Positions 1-7,686 of a stretch of DNA of 64,000 nt are shown here, one piece after another (the stretch's first letter is position 1; each line of letters begins with the position of its first letter). The stretch comes from Salivita marina (GTDB lineage Bacteria; Pseudomonadota; Gammaproteobacteria; Pseudomonadales; Azotimanducaceae). The stretch covers positions 930,001 to 994,000 of the forward strand of contig JAYQNS010000002.1 in NCBI GenBank assembly GCA_038144425.1, in the 5' to 3' direction. The notes below the pieces were generated by a model. That model was not told the DNA's origin and searched no databases. It worked only from the letters and a program-made list of their open reading frames with translations. The position numbers were made by a program, and so were the translations under genes.

Positions 1-1268
1 AGATCCTGTCGGACGTGTTTGGCAGCAATCAGGTAGTGCACCGTGCTCCAGACGGAGACTGCGGGAATCACGTACACCATGGCGTAGCGAATAGACTCGA
101 GACCGAAATGAGGCTCGAGGAGGTCGCTCACCCAGCCTATGAAGAGGGGGCCGCCGCCGAGGCCGACAAGATTCAAAACGAAGAACAGAATCGCCGAGGA
201 CAGGGCGCGCATGCGTAGGCCCACAAGGGAGTGGGTAACGGCGATGTTTGGCGCTAGGTAGGCGGCAAAGAAGATCGCCGGGACGAAGTTCAGTGCGAGG
301 GCCAAATAAGTCTGGTCCGTGGTGTATATGAAAAGGGTGAAGGGGATGGTGACGATGGTCGTCGCCGCCGGTACCCATTGATACCAGCGTTGGTCCCGCA
401 CGGCGAGCTTGTCCGAGAGGTAGCCTCCGAGGAAGGTCCCCGCGCCGCCGGATACGGACGCCAGGGCAAGCCAGGTTCCGAGCTCGCCGGTGCTGATCTC
501 GTGGAGACGCAGGAACAGCGACGGCAAGAAGTTTCCCGCACCGTAGGTGATGAAGGCGTGAAGGCCGCAGGCAATGGAGAGATGGCGAAAGGAGGGCCTA
601 GACCAGAGCAGGGCCAGGGTGTCCTTAAAGGGCGGCGGGGTCGCATCGCTTGATTGCTTGCCCTCGGCAAGCCCGCGTACGGGTTCGGCCACGACCAGGC
701 GGAGGATGACGGCAAGGGCCACCCCAGGGAGGCCGACGACGATAAAGGCCGTGCGCCAGCCGTATAATTCGTTGATCCAGCCGCCAAGGAGAAACCCGAG
801 AAGCACCCCAATGTTGATGCCCATGGAGTAGATGGCCAGGGCCGTGGCGCGCCGTTCGCCCTCAAATATATCGGAGATGATGGCGTGGGCTGGGGGGCTT
901 CCCCCGGCTTCGCCCACGGCGACCCCAATGCGCGCGAGCAGGAGCTGGATATAGTTTTGAGCAAGACCGCTTACGGCTGTCATGCCGCTCCATACCGCCA
1001 GGGCCATGGCGACGATAGAGCGACGCGTCCCCTGGTCCGCAAGGCGGGCGATGGGAATGCCGAAGCTCACATAGAAAATAGCGAAGGAAAAGCCCGAGAG
1101 CAGGCCGAGCTGCTTGTCGGAGAGGCCCATCTCCAACTTGATCGATTCCTGAAGAATCACCAGCAGCTGCCGGTCTATAAAGTTAAAGGAATAGACCATG
1201 GTGAGGAGGGCAAGGACCCCCCAGCGGTAGGCCGGGCGCTCGTAAGCGCTGGGGCTAAAGATCGACAC
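1..1268 (-). CDS. MFS transporter, spinster-like, C-terminus cut by window edge
   Basis: This is a major facilitator superfamily carrier of the inner membrane, and its substrate is unknown. The frame is open from a GTG at 1268 to the window edge, giving about 422 codons. The N-terminus (VSIFSPSAYERPAYRW) leads into a first membrane segment ending FNFIDRQLL, followed by the loop RLADQGTRRS and the GEAGGSPPAHA region, all usual for spinster/anion-cation-symporter-like MFS proteins. Hydrophobic segments repeat throughout. The GTG lies 2 nt beyond the stop (TAG, 1273-1271) that would end the upstream SDR if its early TAA were absent, so the two look like one operon. The substrate cannot be read from the sequence; the SDR neighbour hints at a small organic acid or lipid-like compound. 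Confidence 0.85.
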   Translation of the reverse strand, partial: MSIFSPSAYERPAYRWGVLALLTMVYSFNFIDRQLLVILQESIKLEMGLSDKQLGLLSGFSFAIFYVSFGIPIARLADQGTRRSIVAMALAVWSGMTAVSGLAQNYIQLLLARIGVAVGEAGGSPPAHAIISDIFEGERRATALAIYSMGINIGVLLGFLLGGWINELYGWRTAFIVVGLPGVALAVILRLVVAEPVRGLAEGKQSSDATPPPFKDTLALLWSRPSFRHLSIACGLHAFITYGAGNFLPSLFLRLHEISTGELGTWLALASVSGGAGTFLGGYLSDKLAVRDQRWYQWVPAATTIVTIPFTLFIYTTDQTYLALALNFVPAIFFAAYLAPNIAVTHSLVGLRMRALSSAILFFVLNLVGLGGGPLFIGWVSDLLEPHFGLESIRYAMVYVIPAVSVWSTVHYLIAAKHVRQD

Positions 1269-1369
1269 GGCTATCGGTCTTGGGCGCTCTGTGCGTCCAG
1301 GGTTTTGCGGCGCAGGCGCCGCATGCCGCTGAGCCAACGATCGACGTCTTCCCCTTTGCGGCGCACGTA

Positions 1370-2068
1370 TTACCCTACTTCCGGATGGGGTAGCACGTAG
1401 AAGCGCTCTTCCCGCAAGGTATCGATGACCACCGCCGCAAGCTCATCCGCTTCGATGATGCCGTCCGTTTGCCCATCGCCTAGGCTCCGGGGAGCCATGG
1501 CCGTATTCACCCCCTGAGGGCAAAGCACGGAGACCTTGATACCTTCATCCCCGTGGGTCATGGCGATGAACTCCGCGAGCTTTACGGCGGCGGCCTTGCT
1601 CACCGTATAGGGGCCACTGCCGAGAGCGGCGAGGAGCCCGGCAGCGGAGGCCGTGTTCAATAGGTAGCCCTCGCCCCGCGCGATCATGCCCGGCAAGACG
1701 GCTCGAGCGGCGTAGAGATGGGCCATGACGTGGAGTTCCCACTGGGCTTGCCAGATCTCGTTGCTAGCCTCGAGTAGGGGACCATCGGCCCGGGCAGAGG
1801 CGCCGGCGTTGGAGCAGAAAAGGTCGATTGAGCCGTGGTCGGCGAGCACCTTCTCAACTAGGGCGTGCACCTGGGCTTCATCGGTGACATCGCAGGCATA
1901 GCCGTCGCAGCCGAGCTCCGCCGCCGCGGCTTTCACGGCGGCCTCGCTCAGATCCGCGAGCACCACTGCGCGCGCGCCCTCGGCCAGGAAAGCCTTGGCC
2001 ATGGCCTGCCCAATGCCCCCGCTTCCCCCCGTGATCACCGCAACCTTGCCTTGAAGCTCCATGCGCAT
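1370..2068 (-). CDS. SDR family oxidoreductase, apparently truncated by an in-frame TAA
   Basis: This is a short-chain NAD(P)-dependent dehydrogenase of 232 residues. The Rossmann motif TGGSGGIG is at residues 13-20, NAG follows in the middle region, and the active-site YTVSK is near residues 153-157. The substrate is unknown. The annotated end is a TAA at 1372-1370. Past it the same frame runs 32 more codons (YVRRKGEDVDRWLSGMRRLR and on) to TAG at 1273-1271. That extension looks like the normal C-terminal tail of this SDR subgroup (HPEV..YVRRK...DRWL.GMRRL). The gene is therefore either truncated or carries a sequence error, and its natural span would be 1271-2068. The catalytic residues precede the stop. 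It is divergent from the TPR lipoprotein at 2176 and co-directional with the MFS gene. Confidence 0.88.
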   Translation of the reverse strand: MRMELQGKVAVITGGSGGIGQAMAKAFLAEGARAVVLADLSEAAVKAAAAELGCDGYACDVTDEAQVHALVEKVLADHGSIDLFCSNAGASARADGPLLEASNEIWQAQWELHVMAHLYAARAVLPGMIARGEGYLLNTASAAGLLAALGSGPYTVSKAAAVKLAEFIAMTHGDEGIKVSVLCPQGVNTAMAPRSLGDGQTDGIIEADELAAVVIDTLREERFYVLPHPEVG

Positions 2069-2175
2069 CTCCCCCCCCGAATGTGTGATCCCGGGAGTCT
2101 GGCTTGGGCAAGCCGGGGAGGCAAGGGAGCGGCAAAGCTGCTAGCCTGGGACCGCTTATTCGGGGAGAAAAAGCC

Positions 2176-3846
2176 ATGAGACAACTTTGGAAAGGGGCGG
2201 CCCTTGCCGCTGCCATCGTTTTGGCGGGCTGCGCAGCGGAGCCTGCGCCCACCGAACTCGAAGTCGCCCAGGCCGCCGGGGCGCCATTTTTTGAGGGCAT
2301 GGGCGCCTACACCATGCCGATCACCACCGATGATGCCTACGCGCAGCGCTATTTTGATCAAGGCATGGTGTTGGCTTTCGGCTTTAACCATGCCGAGTCC
2401 ATTCGCAGCTTCCGTGCCGCGCAAGCGCGCGATCCGTCCTGTGCCATGTGCTTCTGGGGCGAAGCGCTGGCCACGGGGCCAAACATCAACGTCACCAGCA
2501 ACGGTAAGGCCATCATGAGCCCCGACGAGCGCCGCCGGGCGCGGGCCGCCATTGACCAAGCTCTAGCGCACATGGAGGGCTCGAACGCGCGGGAGCAGGC
2601 GCTCATCAAGGCGCTGGATAAGCGCTATGACGGCAATCCGGAAACGCCGAGGGCGCCGCTGGACGAGGCCTGGGCGGAGGCCATGGGCGCGGTGGCTGCG
2701 GCCTACCCGGAGGACAGCACGGCGGCCTCTATCTACGCCGAGGCGCTCATGAACACCATGCCCTGGGACTATTGGGGTCCCGATGGGGAAGCGAAGCCCG
2801 AGACGCAAAAGGTGATCGCGAGCCTTGATCGTGTGCTTGCCCAGGACCCGGACCATCCTCTGGCGCTGCACCTCTACATTCACGCCCTAGAAGCCTCAAG
2901 CAATGCGGCGAAGGCGGAAGCGGCGGCGGATCGGCTCACCGATCTCGTCCCCGGCTCCGGACACCTGGTGCACATGCCCAGCCATATCTTCTTCCGCGTC
3001 GGTCGCTACAACGATGCCGTGGAGGCGAATATCAAGGCGGCGGACGTGGATGAGGCGTACATTGCCCAGTGTAACGCCCAGGGCTTTTACCCGGCCATGT
3101 ACTACCCCCACAACATTCACTTCCTGTGGGCGTCGGCGAGCATGCAGGGGCAAAGCGCGCTGTCGCTGCAAAGCGCCCGCCGAGTGGTAGAGAACGTTCG
3201 AGTCGAGCAGGTGGAGCAGTTTCCCACCATTCAGTTCTTCCGCACCGTACCCATGCTGTCCCTCGTGCGCTTTGGGCGATGGGACGACATTCTGGTTGAG
3301 CCCGAGCCGCGGGAAGACTTCGCCTTCGCCCGAGCGATCTGGCACTACGGCCGGGGCGTCGCCCTGGCGGCGCAGGGGCAGGGTGACGCCGCCCTTGCAG
3401 AGCTGGCGGCCATTGAAGCTTTGGAGGACCGGGTGAACGAGATTTTCCTCGGGGCTTCCTATCCCGCGAAAGCGCTGCTGGGCATCGCGAAGGCCCTGTT
3501 GCTGGGGGAAGTGGCCTATCGCGCTGGGGATGCGGCGGCGGCTATCCCTCACTTTGAGCAGGCCGTGGTCCTTCAGGACGCCTTGCCCTATACGGAGCCG
3601 CCCTTCTGGTACTACCCCACGCGCCAATCCCTCGGGGCCGCCTTACTGGCCGCGGGGAAGGCCGCAGAGGCGCAGACGGTCTTCGAAGAGGACCTGCATG
3701 AGTACCCCATGAATGGCTGGTCCATGTTTGGCCTGGCCCAGGCGCTGGAGGCCCAGGGAGACGAGGCGGGGGCGAGCGCCATGCGTACCCGTTTCGAGCG
3801 GACCTGGCAGTTGGCGGACGTGGAGCTGACCAGCTCCACGCTCTAG
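2176..3846 (+). CDS. TPR-repeat lipoprotein
   Basis: This is a predicted exported lipoprotein of 556 residues carrying tetratricopeptide-like helical repeats. The ATG at 2176 is preceded by a purine-rich GGGGAGAAA and opens a short lipoprotein signal (MRQLWKGAALAAAIVLAGCA, lipobox LAGC). Upstream in-frame starts lack such a signal. The mature part includes FDQGMVLAFGFNHAESIRSF and CAMCFWGEALATGPNIN, conserved in a family of TPR proteins in proteobacteria, and later helical repeats rich in Ala (GDAAAAIPHFEQAV, GKAAEAQTVFEEDL). TPRs normally mediate protein contacts; no enzymatic motif is visible. The partner is unknown. It stands alone between divergent and convergent neighbours. Confidence 0.85.
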   Translation: MRQLWKGAALAAAIVLAGCAAEPAPTELEVAQAAGAPFFEGMGAYTMPITTDDAYAQRYFDQGMVLAFGFNHAESIRSFRAAQARDPSCAMCFWGEALATGPNINVTSNGKAIMSPDERRRARAAIDQALAHMEGSNAREQALIKALDKRYDGNPETPRAPLDEAWAEAMGAVAAAYPEDSTAASIYAEALMNTMPWDYWGPDGEAKPETQKVIASLDRVLAQDPDHPLALHLYIHALEASSNAAKAEAAADRLTDLVPGSGHLVHMPSHIFFRVGRYNDAVEANIKAADVDEAYIAQCNAQGFYPAMYYPHNIHFLWASASMQGQSALSLQSARRVVENVRVEQVEQFPTIQFFRTVPMLSLVRFGRWDDILVEPEPREDFAFARAIWHYGRGVALAAQGQGDAALAELAAIEALEDRVNEIFLGASYPAKALLGIAKALLLGEVAYRAGDAAAAIPHFEQAVVLQDALPYTEPPFWYYPTRQSLGAALLAAGKAAEAQTVFEEDLHEYPMNGWSMFGLAQALEAQGDEAGASAMRTRFERTWQLADVELTSSTL

Positions 3847-3855
3847 AAGACCTTA

Positions 3856-3880
3856 GGGGGCGGCGCCGTGCGCTGCCCCC
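3856..3880. terminator. Possible hairpin between convergent genes
   Basis: A 10-bp stem (GGGGGCGGCG / CGCTGCCCCC, one G-U pair) with a 5-nt loop lies between the convergent ends at 3846 and 3887. There is no clear T-tract on either side, so a terminator role is only suggested by position. Confidence 0.35.
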
Positions 3881-3886
3881 GAGGGC

Positions 3887-5056
3887 TCAGGAAAGGGCGA
3901 ACAGCGCCTTATAATTATCGCGATAGAAGCGATCTTTCTGCCGCCCGGTGGCTTCGGGCATGGCCCGCTCGAAGCGGCCGATGGGATCGTCCGTACCTTC
4001 ATGGTGAGGATAGTCCGAAGCAAACATCAGCACCTCATCCATATCCTGCGCCAGCATCCAGCCGATGGGCTCCCCGGCGAAGGGGGTGATTTTGATCCGC
4101 TCATAGGCGTAGGCGCTGGGCACTAGCGCAAGTTCGGGCAGATCCTGAAGCCGCTTGAAGGCCCGATGCGCTTGATCAAGCTGGCGAACCCAGCTGGCAA
4201 ACCACACGGCGCCGAGCTCTACCACGCCGATGCGGAGCCCCTTAAAGCGGTCCAACACCCCGTCAAAAATCATGGCACTGAGGAATAGCTGGGCGTTGTA
4301 GCCAATGCCCATGTAGGCGAGGGCGTCTCGGGGCGCATCCCCGGCCTTTGGCTCCGGCACTTTGCGGCCGTTGGCATAGAAGCTCGCGGGGACGGGATCG
4401 TAGTAGCCCCCATTTACGCCCACGTGCAGCAAAAGGGGTAAGCCGCTTGCTTCCACCGCCGCCCAAAAAACATCGTAGCTGGGATGGGTAAAGCTTTGAC
4501 CGCCCTGCGGTGCGATGGTGTCGATGAGTACGCCCCCAGCGCCCTGATGAAGGGCCTCCTGCAAGTGTTCAAGGGCCCTTTGAGGACCGGCGCCCAGGGG
4601 GATATAGGCCGACGCGCGAAGGCGGGGATCGCCTTCGCAAAAGTGGGCGAGGCCATGGTTTAGGGCCGTCACGGCGCCGTGAAAAACCGTTTCCGATGGG
4701 CTGGCGAGGACCTGATTGAAAGCTGTCGTAGGGAACATCAGCGATTCTTGGAAGCCCAGGAGATCGTTGACGTGGCGGCGCTCCTCCCGATCCCAGGCCC
4801 CTAGGGCCTCGAAACCCTTGTAGCGCATGGACATGAAAGCCTCATCGGCGCTTTGGGCCAGGGTGGGATCGATTTTCCGTGCCTGCCGGGCCTGCTCGGC
4901 GGCCGCCAAGCGCTCGTGAGCGTGATTGTCGCCCTCAAGATAAGGCGCGAGGGCCTCCCGTACCGCAGGGGCCGCGAAGCGCGCTAGCCAGTCGGCGGGC
5001 TCCATCATGTGCGAATCGGCGTCGAAGATATCCTGGCGATGTGCGTAGGTCATCAT
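3887..5056 (-). CDS. Amidohydrolase family protein (ACMSD-like TIM barrel)
   Basis: This is a metal-dependent hydrolase or decarboxylase of the amidohydrolase-2 family, 389 residues, probably cytosolic. The N-terminal metal motif reads DADSHMMEP (D14, H16). The C-terminal block FASDYPHHEGTDDPIGRF followed by FYRDNYKALF is diagnostic of this family. The start is ATGATG at 5056, preceded by GGGAGGAAAGC. Family members act on aromatic acids and related degradation intermediates; the substrate here is not determinable. It is divergent from the desaturase operon at 5181 across 124 bp. Confidence 0.87.
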   Translation of the reverse strand: MMTYAHRQDIFDADSHMMEPADWLARFAAPAVREALAPYLEGDNHAHERLAAAEQARQARKIDPTLAQSADEAFMSMRYKGFEALGAWDREERRHVNDLLGFQESLMFPTTAFNQVLASPSETVFHGAVTALNHGLAHFCEGDPRLRASAYIPLGAGPQRALEHLQEALHQGAGGVLIDTIAPQGGQSFTHPSYDVFWAAVEASGLPLLLHVGVNGGYYDPVPASFYANGRKVPEPKAGDAPRDALAYMGIGYNAQLFLSAMIFDGVLDRFKGLRIGVVELGAVWFASWVRQLDQAHRAFKRLQDLPELALVPSAYAYERIKITPFAGEPIGWMLAQDMDEVLMFASDYPHHEGTDDPIGRFERAMPEATGRQKDRFYRDNYKALFALS

Positions 5057-5180
5057 GCTTTCCTCCCGTGGCCCTAGAGGCTAGCGCGTCTAGCCTTTGC
5101 TCTCAATTCGGACTTCCCCTCGGCGCCGGCAGCTGCGATGCTTCGTACTACACGGTACGGGCGCGACCGGAGCACACACC

Positions 5181-6026
5181 ATGCTTCTCGATCTCGATCA
5201 GGGACGACTCTGGGTCTTTCTGATCGGTCTTGCGCTGTTCGCTCTTTTGGAGGCCTTGTGGCCTGCAGGGCGGCGGTTGGGTCCAAGGGCGCTTCGCTGG
5301 CTGCGCCACGGCACGCTAGCAGCGGCCAACACCGTCTTGATGCGGTCCTTGGTTTTTGTACCCCTTCTGCTTTGGGCGGTATGGCTCGAGGAGCAGGGCT
5401 GGGGCCTGGTCCGAGCAATCGGACTGGTTGGCGTTCCCGAGCTCATCTTTTCCGTTCTGATCCTCGATGCCTTCGATTACCTGTGGCACCGAGCCAATCA
5501 TCGAGTTTCCTTTCTCTGGCGTTTTCACAAGGTCCATCACAGCGACCGAGCGCTTGATGTCACCACGGCACTACGCTTCCACCCTGGGGAGCTACTGCTT
5601 TCGGGCATCGCTAAAGCCTTTTGGCTCGCGCTGCTCGGTCCCACCCCGGTGGCTTGGTTTCTCTTCGAGGCCTTGGTGAGTGCCTCGGCTCAGTTTCACC
5701 ACGCTGATCTGCGCCTAGCGCCCCGACTTGAACGTGCTTTGCGCTGGCTCTGGGTTACCCCGGCGTTTCACGGGGCTCACCATCTAGTGGATCGTCGCTG
5801 GGGCGATCGAAATTTTTCCACGCTCGTGCCCGTTTGGGATTGGCTTTTTCGCAGTTTTGCCGCGCCTCCGGGGCCGCTGGGTGAAAGAGGAGAGCCTTGG
5901 GTCTTTGGCCTTCCCGAGGGACGCGGTGACGCCGATCGTCCCCTGGCCTTGCTTCTTGGCCCGTTTAGGGGGCTCAATCAAAGAGGAATGCGGCATTTGG
6001 GTCCGCTTCATAGGAGTCAGGAATGA
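5181..6026 (+). CDS. Sterol desaturase / fatty acid hydroxylase family membrane protein
   Basis: This is a di-iron membrane oxygenase-like protein of 281 residues. The histidine clusters are all present: H103/H107 (HRANH), H116/H119/H120 (HKVHH), H173/H174 (FHHADL) and H197/H200/H201 (HGAHH), separated by hydrophobic segments. The ATG at 5181 (MLLDLDQGRLWVFL) is preferred because the 28 extra upstream codons of the open frame (from 5097) look non-coding. Family members hydroxylate or desaturate lipids at the inner membrane with O2; the substrate is unknown. Its stop overlaps the start of the repeat protein (ATGA at 6023), so it heads a tightly coupled operon of four genes. Confidence 0.88.
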   Translation: MLLDLDQGRLWVFLIGLALFALLEALWPAGRRLGPRALRWLRHGTLAAANTVLMRSLVFVPLLLWAVWLEEQGWGLVRAIGLVGVPELIFSVLILDAFDYLWHRANHRVSFLWRFHKVHHSDRALDVTTALRFHPGELLLSGIAKAFWLALLGPTPVAWFLFEALVSASAQFHHADLRLAPRLERALRWLWVTPAFHGAHHLVDRRWGDRNFSTLVPVWDWLFRSFAAPPGPLGERGEPWVFGLPEGRGDADRPLALLLGPFRGLNQRGMRHLGPLHRSQE

Positions 6027-6298
6027 TGAATCAACTTAAGACTTGCTACGGTGGTTTGATCCTCGCCCTTGTCATGGCGTCGGGCCTAGCGCCCGCTGCA
6101 GAACACGGCGGTGCGCCTGCCCAGGCAAAGGAACATGGCGGCGAGGCAGCTAAATCCAAGGAACACGGCGGCGAAGCGGCTAAATCCAAGGAACACGGCG
6201 GCGAAGCGGCTAAATCCAAGGAACACGGCGGCGGAGAAGCGGCTAAATCCAAGGAACATGGTGGCAAACCTGCCTCGTCAGCCGGTGGTGGTCGCTAG
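6023..6298 (+). CDS. Small exported His/Gly/Lys-rich repeat protein
   Basis: This is a 91-residue protein with an N-terminal signal peptide (MNQLKTCYGGLILALVMASG, cleavage near GLAPAAEH). Almost the whole mature part is a tandem repeat of a ten-residue unit, KSKEHGGEAA, in five copies, one with an extra Gly. I do not recognise a family. The single His per repeat next to Gly-Gly could bind metal, but that is speculation. ATG at 6023 overlaps the desaturase stop; a second ATG at 6026 is an alternative start. The following gene begins inside or just behind this frame, so translation of the operon is coupled. Copy number of the DNA repeat may vary between strains. Confidence 0.7.
   Translation: MMNQLKTCYGGLILALVMASGLAPAAEHGGAPAQAKEHGGEAAKSKEHGGEAAKSKEHGGEAAKSKEHGGGEAAKSKEHGGKPASSAGGGR
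6122..6271 (+). repeat. Tandem 30-bp coding repeat, five units
   Basis: Units start at 6122, 6152, 6182, 6212 and 6245. Units 2 and 3 are identical (AAATCCAAGGAACACGGCGG begins each). Unit 4 is 33 bp through an extra GGA triplet, and units 1 and 5 are diverged. The period is a multiple of three, so copy changes preserve the frame. Confidence 0.9.
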
Positions 6299-6797
6299 GC
6301 TCTACGCACCGCTGGTCATCCTCAGCCTCGCTGTCCTCTCCCTCTCCCCCGCCACCAGCTGGGGAGATCAGGGGCGGGTGTTCTACGCCGAGGACATCAA
6401 GGCGGCCATGGCAGAGCACATCGAGTCGCGGATCGATGAGGCTGGTCGCTTTTTTCTGGTCGATGATGAAACGGGCGAGCGCCTCACCCTGCGCTTCGTC
6501 AAAATTCACGATCCTGTGCGCGAGTTTGAGGATCGGCGTTACTTTGCCTGTACAGACTTCGCGGTGGACGGGGCGCCGGAGCAGCTCTACGACCTCGATT
6601 TCTGGCTCGTGCCCGATGGGGATCGGCTTAAGGTTGTAGAGGAGCGGGTGCACAAGGAGCCTAGAAAGGCGCCGATCTTTGGCTGGTACAAATATCCTCG
6701 CTATACCTTTGTGGATGATGAAGTACGGCTGCTCTACCCGGAGGAGCGGGAAGCCGCTGCCGCTCGCGAACGGGCAGGAGAAGGATCGGATCTATGA
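6258..6797 (+). CDS. Small exported protein of unknown function
   Basis: This predicted periplasmic protein has 179 residues from ATG 6258, or about 170 from GTG 6285/6288 in VVARLYAPL. A hydrophobic signal (YAPLVILSLAVLSLSPATSWG) is followed by a compact domain: YAEDIKAAMAEHIES, then RYFACTDFAVDG, YDLDFWLVPDGDRLKVVEER and PIFGWYKYPRYTFVDDEVR. I recall similar conserved hypothetical proteins but cannot name a family with confidence. The start lies within the 3' end of the repeat gene and the stop overlaps the DCC gene (ATGA at 6794), so it is translationally coupled to both. The frame also stays open back through the repeat region, but that part is a shadow of the repeat protein. Confidence 0.75.
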   Translation: MVANLPRQPVVVARLYAPLVILSLAVLSLSPATSWGDQGRVFYAEDIKAAMAEHIESRIDEAGRFFLVDDETGERLTLRFVKIHDPVREFEDRRYFACTDFAVDGAPEQLYDLDFWLVPDGDRLKVVEERVHKEPRKAPIFGWYKYPRYTFVDDEVRLLYPEEREAAAARERAGEGSDL

Positions 6798-7189
6798 CGG
6801 AAGGCCCCGCCTCACAGTCGTGTGATGATTCGCTGCGCGTGCTTTACAACGGCAGCTGCCCCATTTGCAGTAAGGAAATCGAGCACTATCAGCGCTATAG
6901 CGATGGGAAAGGGCTTCCCATCGCTTATGACGACCTTATGACGGAAGCTCGGGAGGCCTGGACTATTGATCAGGACAGTGCCGCAAAGGCCCTTCGAGTG
7001 CGTCGAGGGGACGAGGTGCTCGTCGGCGTCGATGCCTTCCTTGCCCTTTGGGAGGCCATGCCTCGCTATCGACAGCTTGCGCGCGTAGTGCGCTTGCCAG
7101 GGGTGTTCACCCTGGCCCGCTGGGTTTATGACGGGGTGCTGGCCCCGGCGCTGTTTCGGCTCCACCAGCGCCGGGAGCGCCGCGCTTAG
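6794..7189 (+). CDS. DCC-type thiol-disulfide oxidoreductase (DUF393)
   Basis: This small protein of 131 residues belongs to the DCC/DUF393 family, named for a thioredoxin-like Cys pair. The motif is at VLYNGSCPICSKEI (C22, C25). The VGVDAFLALWEAMPRYRQLARV segment and the C-terminal GVFTLARWVYDGVLAPALFR are typical of the family. The precise redox partner is not known. It is the last gene of the desaturase operon and overlaps its neighbour by 4 bp. The stop TAG lies in the first unit of a short direct repeat that separates it from the convergent reductase gene. Confidence 0.88.
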   Translation: MTEGPASQSCDDSLRVLYNGSCPICSKEIEHYQRYSDGKGLPIAYDDLMTEAREAWTIDQDSAAKALRVRRGDEVLVGVDAFLALWEAMPRYRQLARVVRLPGVFTLARWVYDGVLAPALFRLHQRRERRA

Positions 7190-7260
7190 CGAGGCGCGGC
7201 CTCACACGGTCCGATCTAGCGAGGCCCGACCTAGCGAGGCCCGACCTAACGCGGCTCGGT
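7186..7260. repeat. 15-bp period repeat carrying the stop codons of two convergent genes
   Basis: Two exact copies of CTAGCGAGGCCCGAC stand at 7216-7230 and 7231-7245, flanked by diverged copies at 7186-7200, 7201-7215 and 7246-7260. Because CTAG is palindromic, the exact units offer a TAG on each strand. The DCC gene stops in the first unit and the minus-strand reductase stops in the last. Confidence 0.7.
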
Positions 7261-7683
7261 GAGAAAGACCGGAATCACTCGATCGGTTTTCTTCGCGTAC
7301 TCCGCATAGGGTGGGAAGACCGCGACCCCAGCGTCATAGAGGCGCTGGCGCTCGCTTGGGTCGGTGACTTCCCGGGCTCGGAGCTCAAATACGTCCGTGC
7401 GATCGCGCAGGGAAATGTCAGGATTAGCTCGAAGGTTTGCCACCCAGGTAGGATCCTTTGGGGCGCCGCCGTAGGAGCCGATGAGCACGTAGCCTTCGTC
7501 GACCTTAACGGTCATGAGGGGGGTTTTTCTGAGGGCGCCGGTCTTCACGCCCCGGTGGGTCACGAGGATACAGGGCAGCCCCGTATCCAGAAGGGTGGTG
7601 CCCTCCGTGCCGCCGCTGCCCTCGTAGAGTTCGACCTGCTTGGCCACCCAGTCGATGGTAGGAGGTAGATAAGCTTCGCTCAT
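7246..7683 (-). CDS. Nitroreductase/deazaflavin-dependent oxidoreductase family protein (Ddn-like)
   Basis: This is a split-barrel flavin/deazaflavin-binding protein of 145 residues. Recognised blocks are LVTHRGVKTGALRKTPLM (phosphate and cofactor loop), GYVLIGSYGGAPKDPTWVANLRANP, and FPPYAEYAKKTDRVIPVFLTEP at the end. Mycobacterial homologues use F420H2 to reduce quinones or nitro-compounds. Whether this organism makes F420, or whether the protein uses another flavin or none, cannot be seen here. It lies 3 bp downstream of the saccharopine-dehydrogenase-like gene and is probably co-transcribed with it and the SDR at 8878. Confidence 0.88.
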   Translation of the reverse strand: MSEAYLPPTIDWVAKQVELYEGSGGTEGTTLLDTGLPCILVTHRGVKTGALRKTPLMTVKVDEGYVLIGSYGGAPKDPTWVANLRANPDISLRDRTDVFELRAREVTDPSERQRLYDAGVAVFPPYAEYAKKTDRVIPVFLTEPR

Positions 7684-7686
7684 GGT

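Noticed and set aside
290..964. Minus-strand open frame of 224 codons
   Set aside because: It is out of frame within the MFS gene 1-1268, whose own frame has clear transporter sequence.
6122..6271. CRISPR-like repeat array
   Set aside because: Units are adjacent without spacers and are in frame in a protein with a signal peptide.
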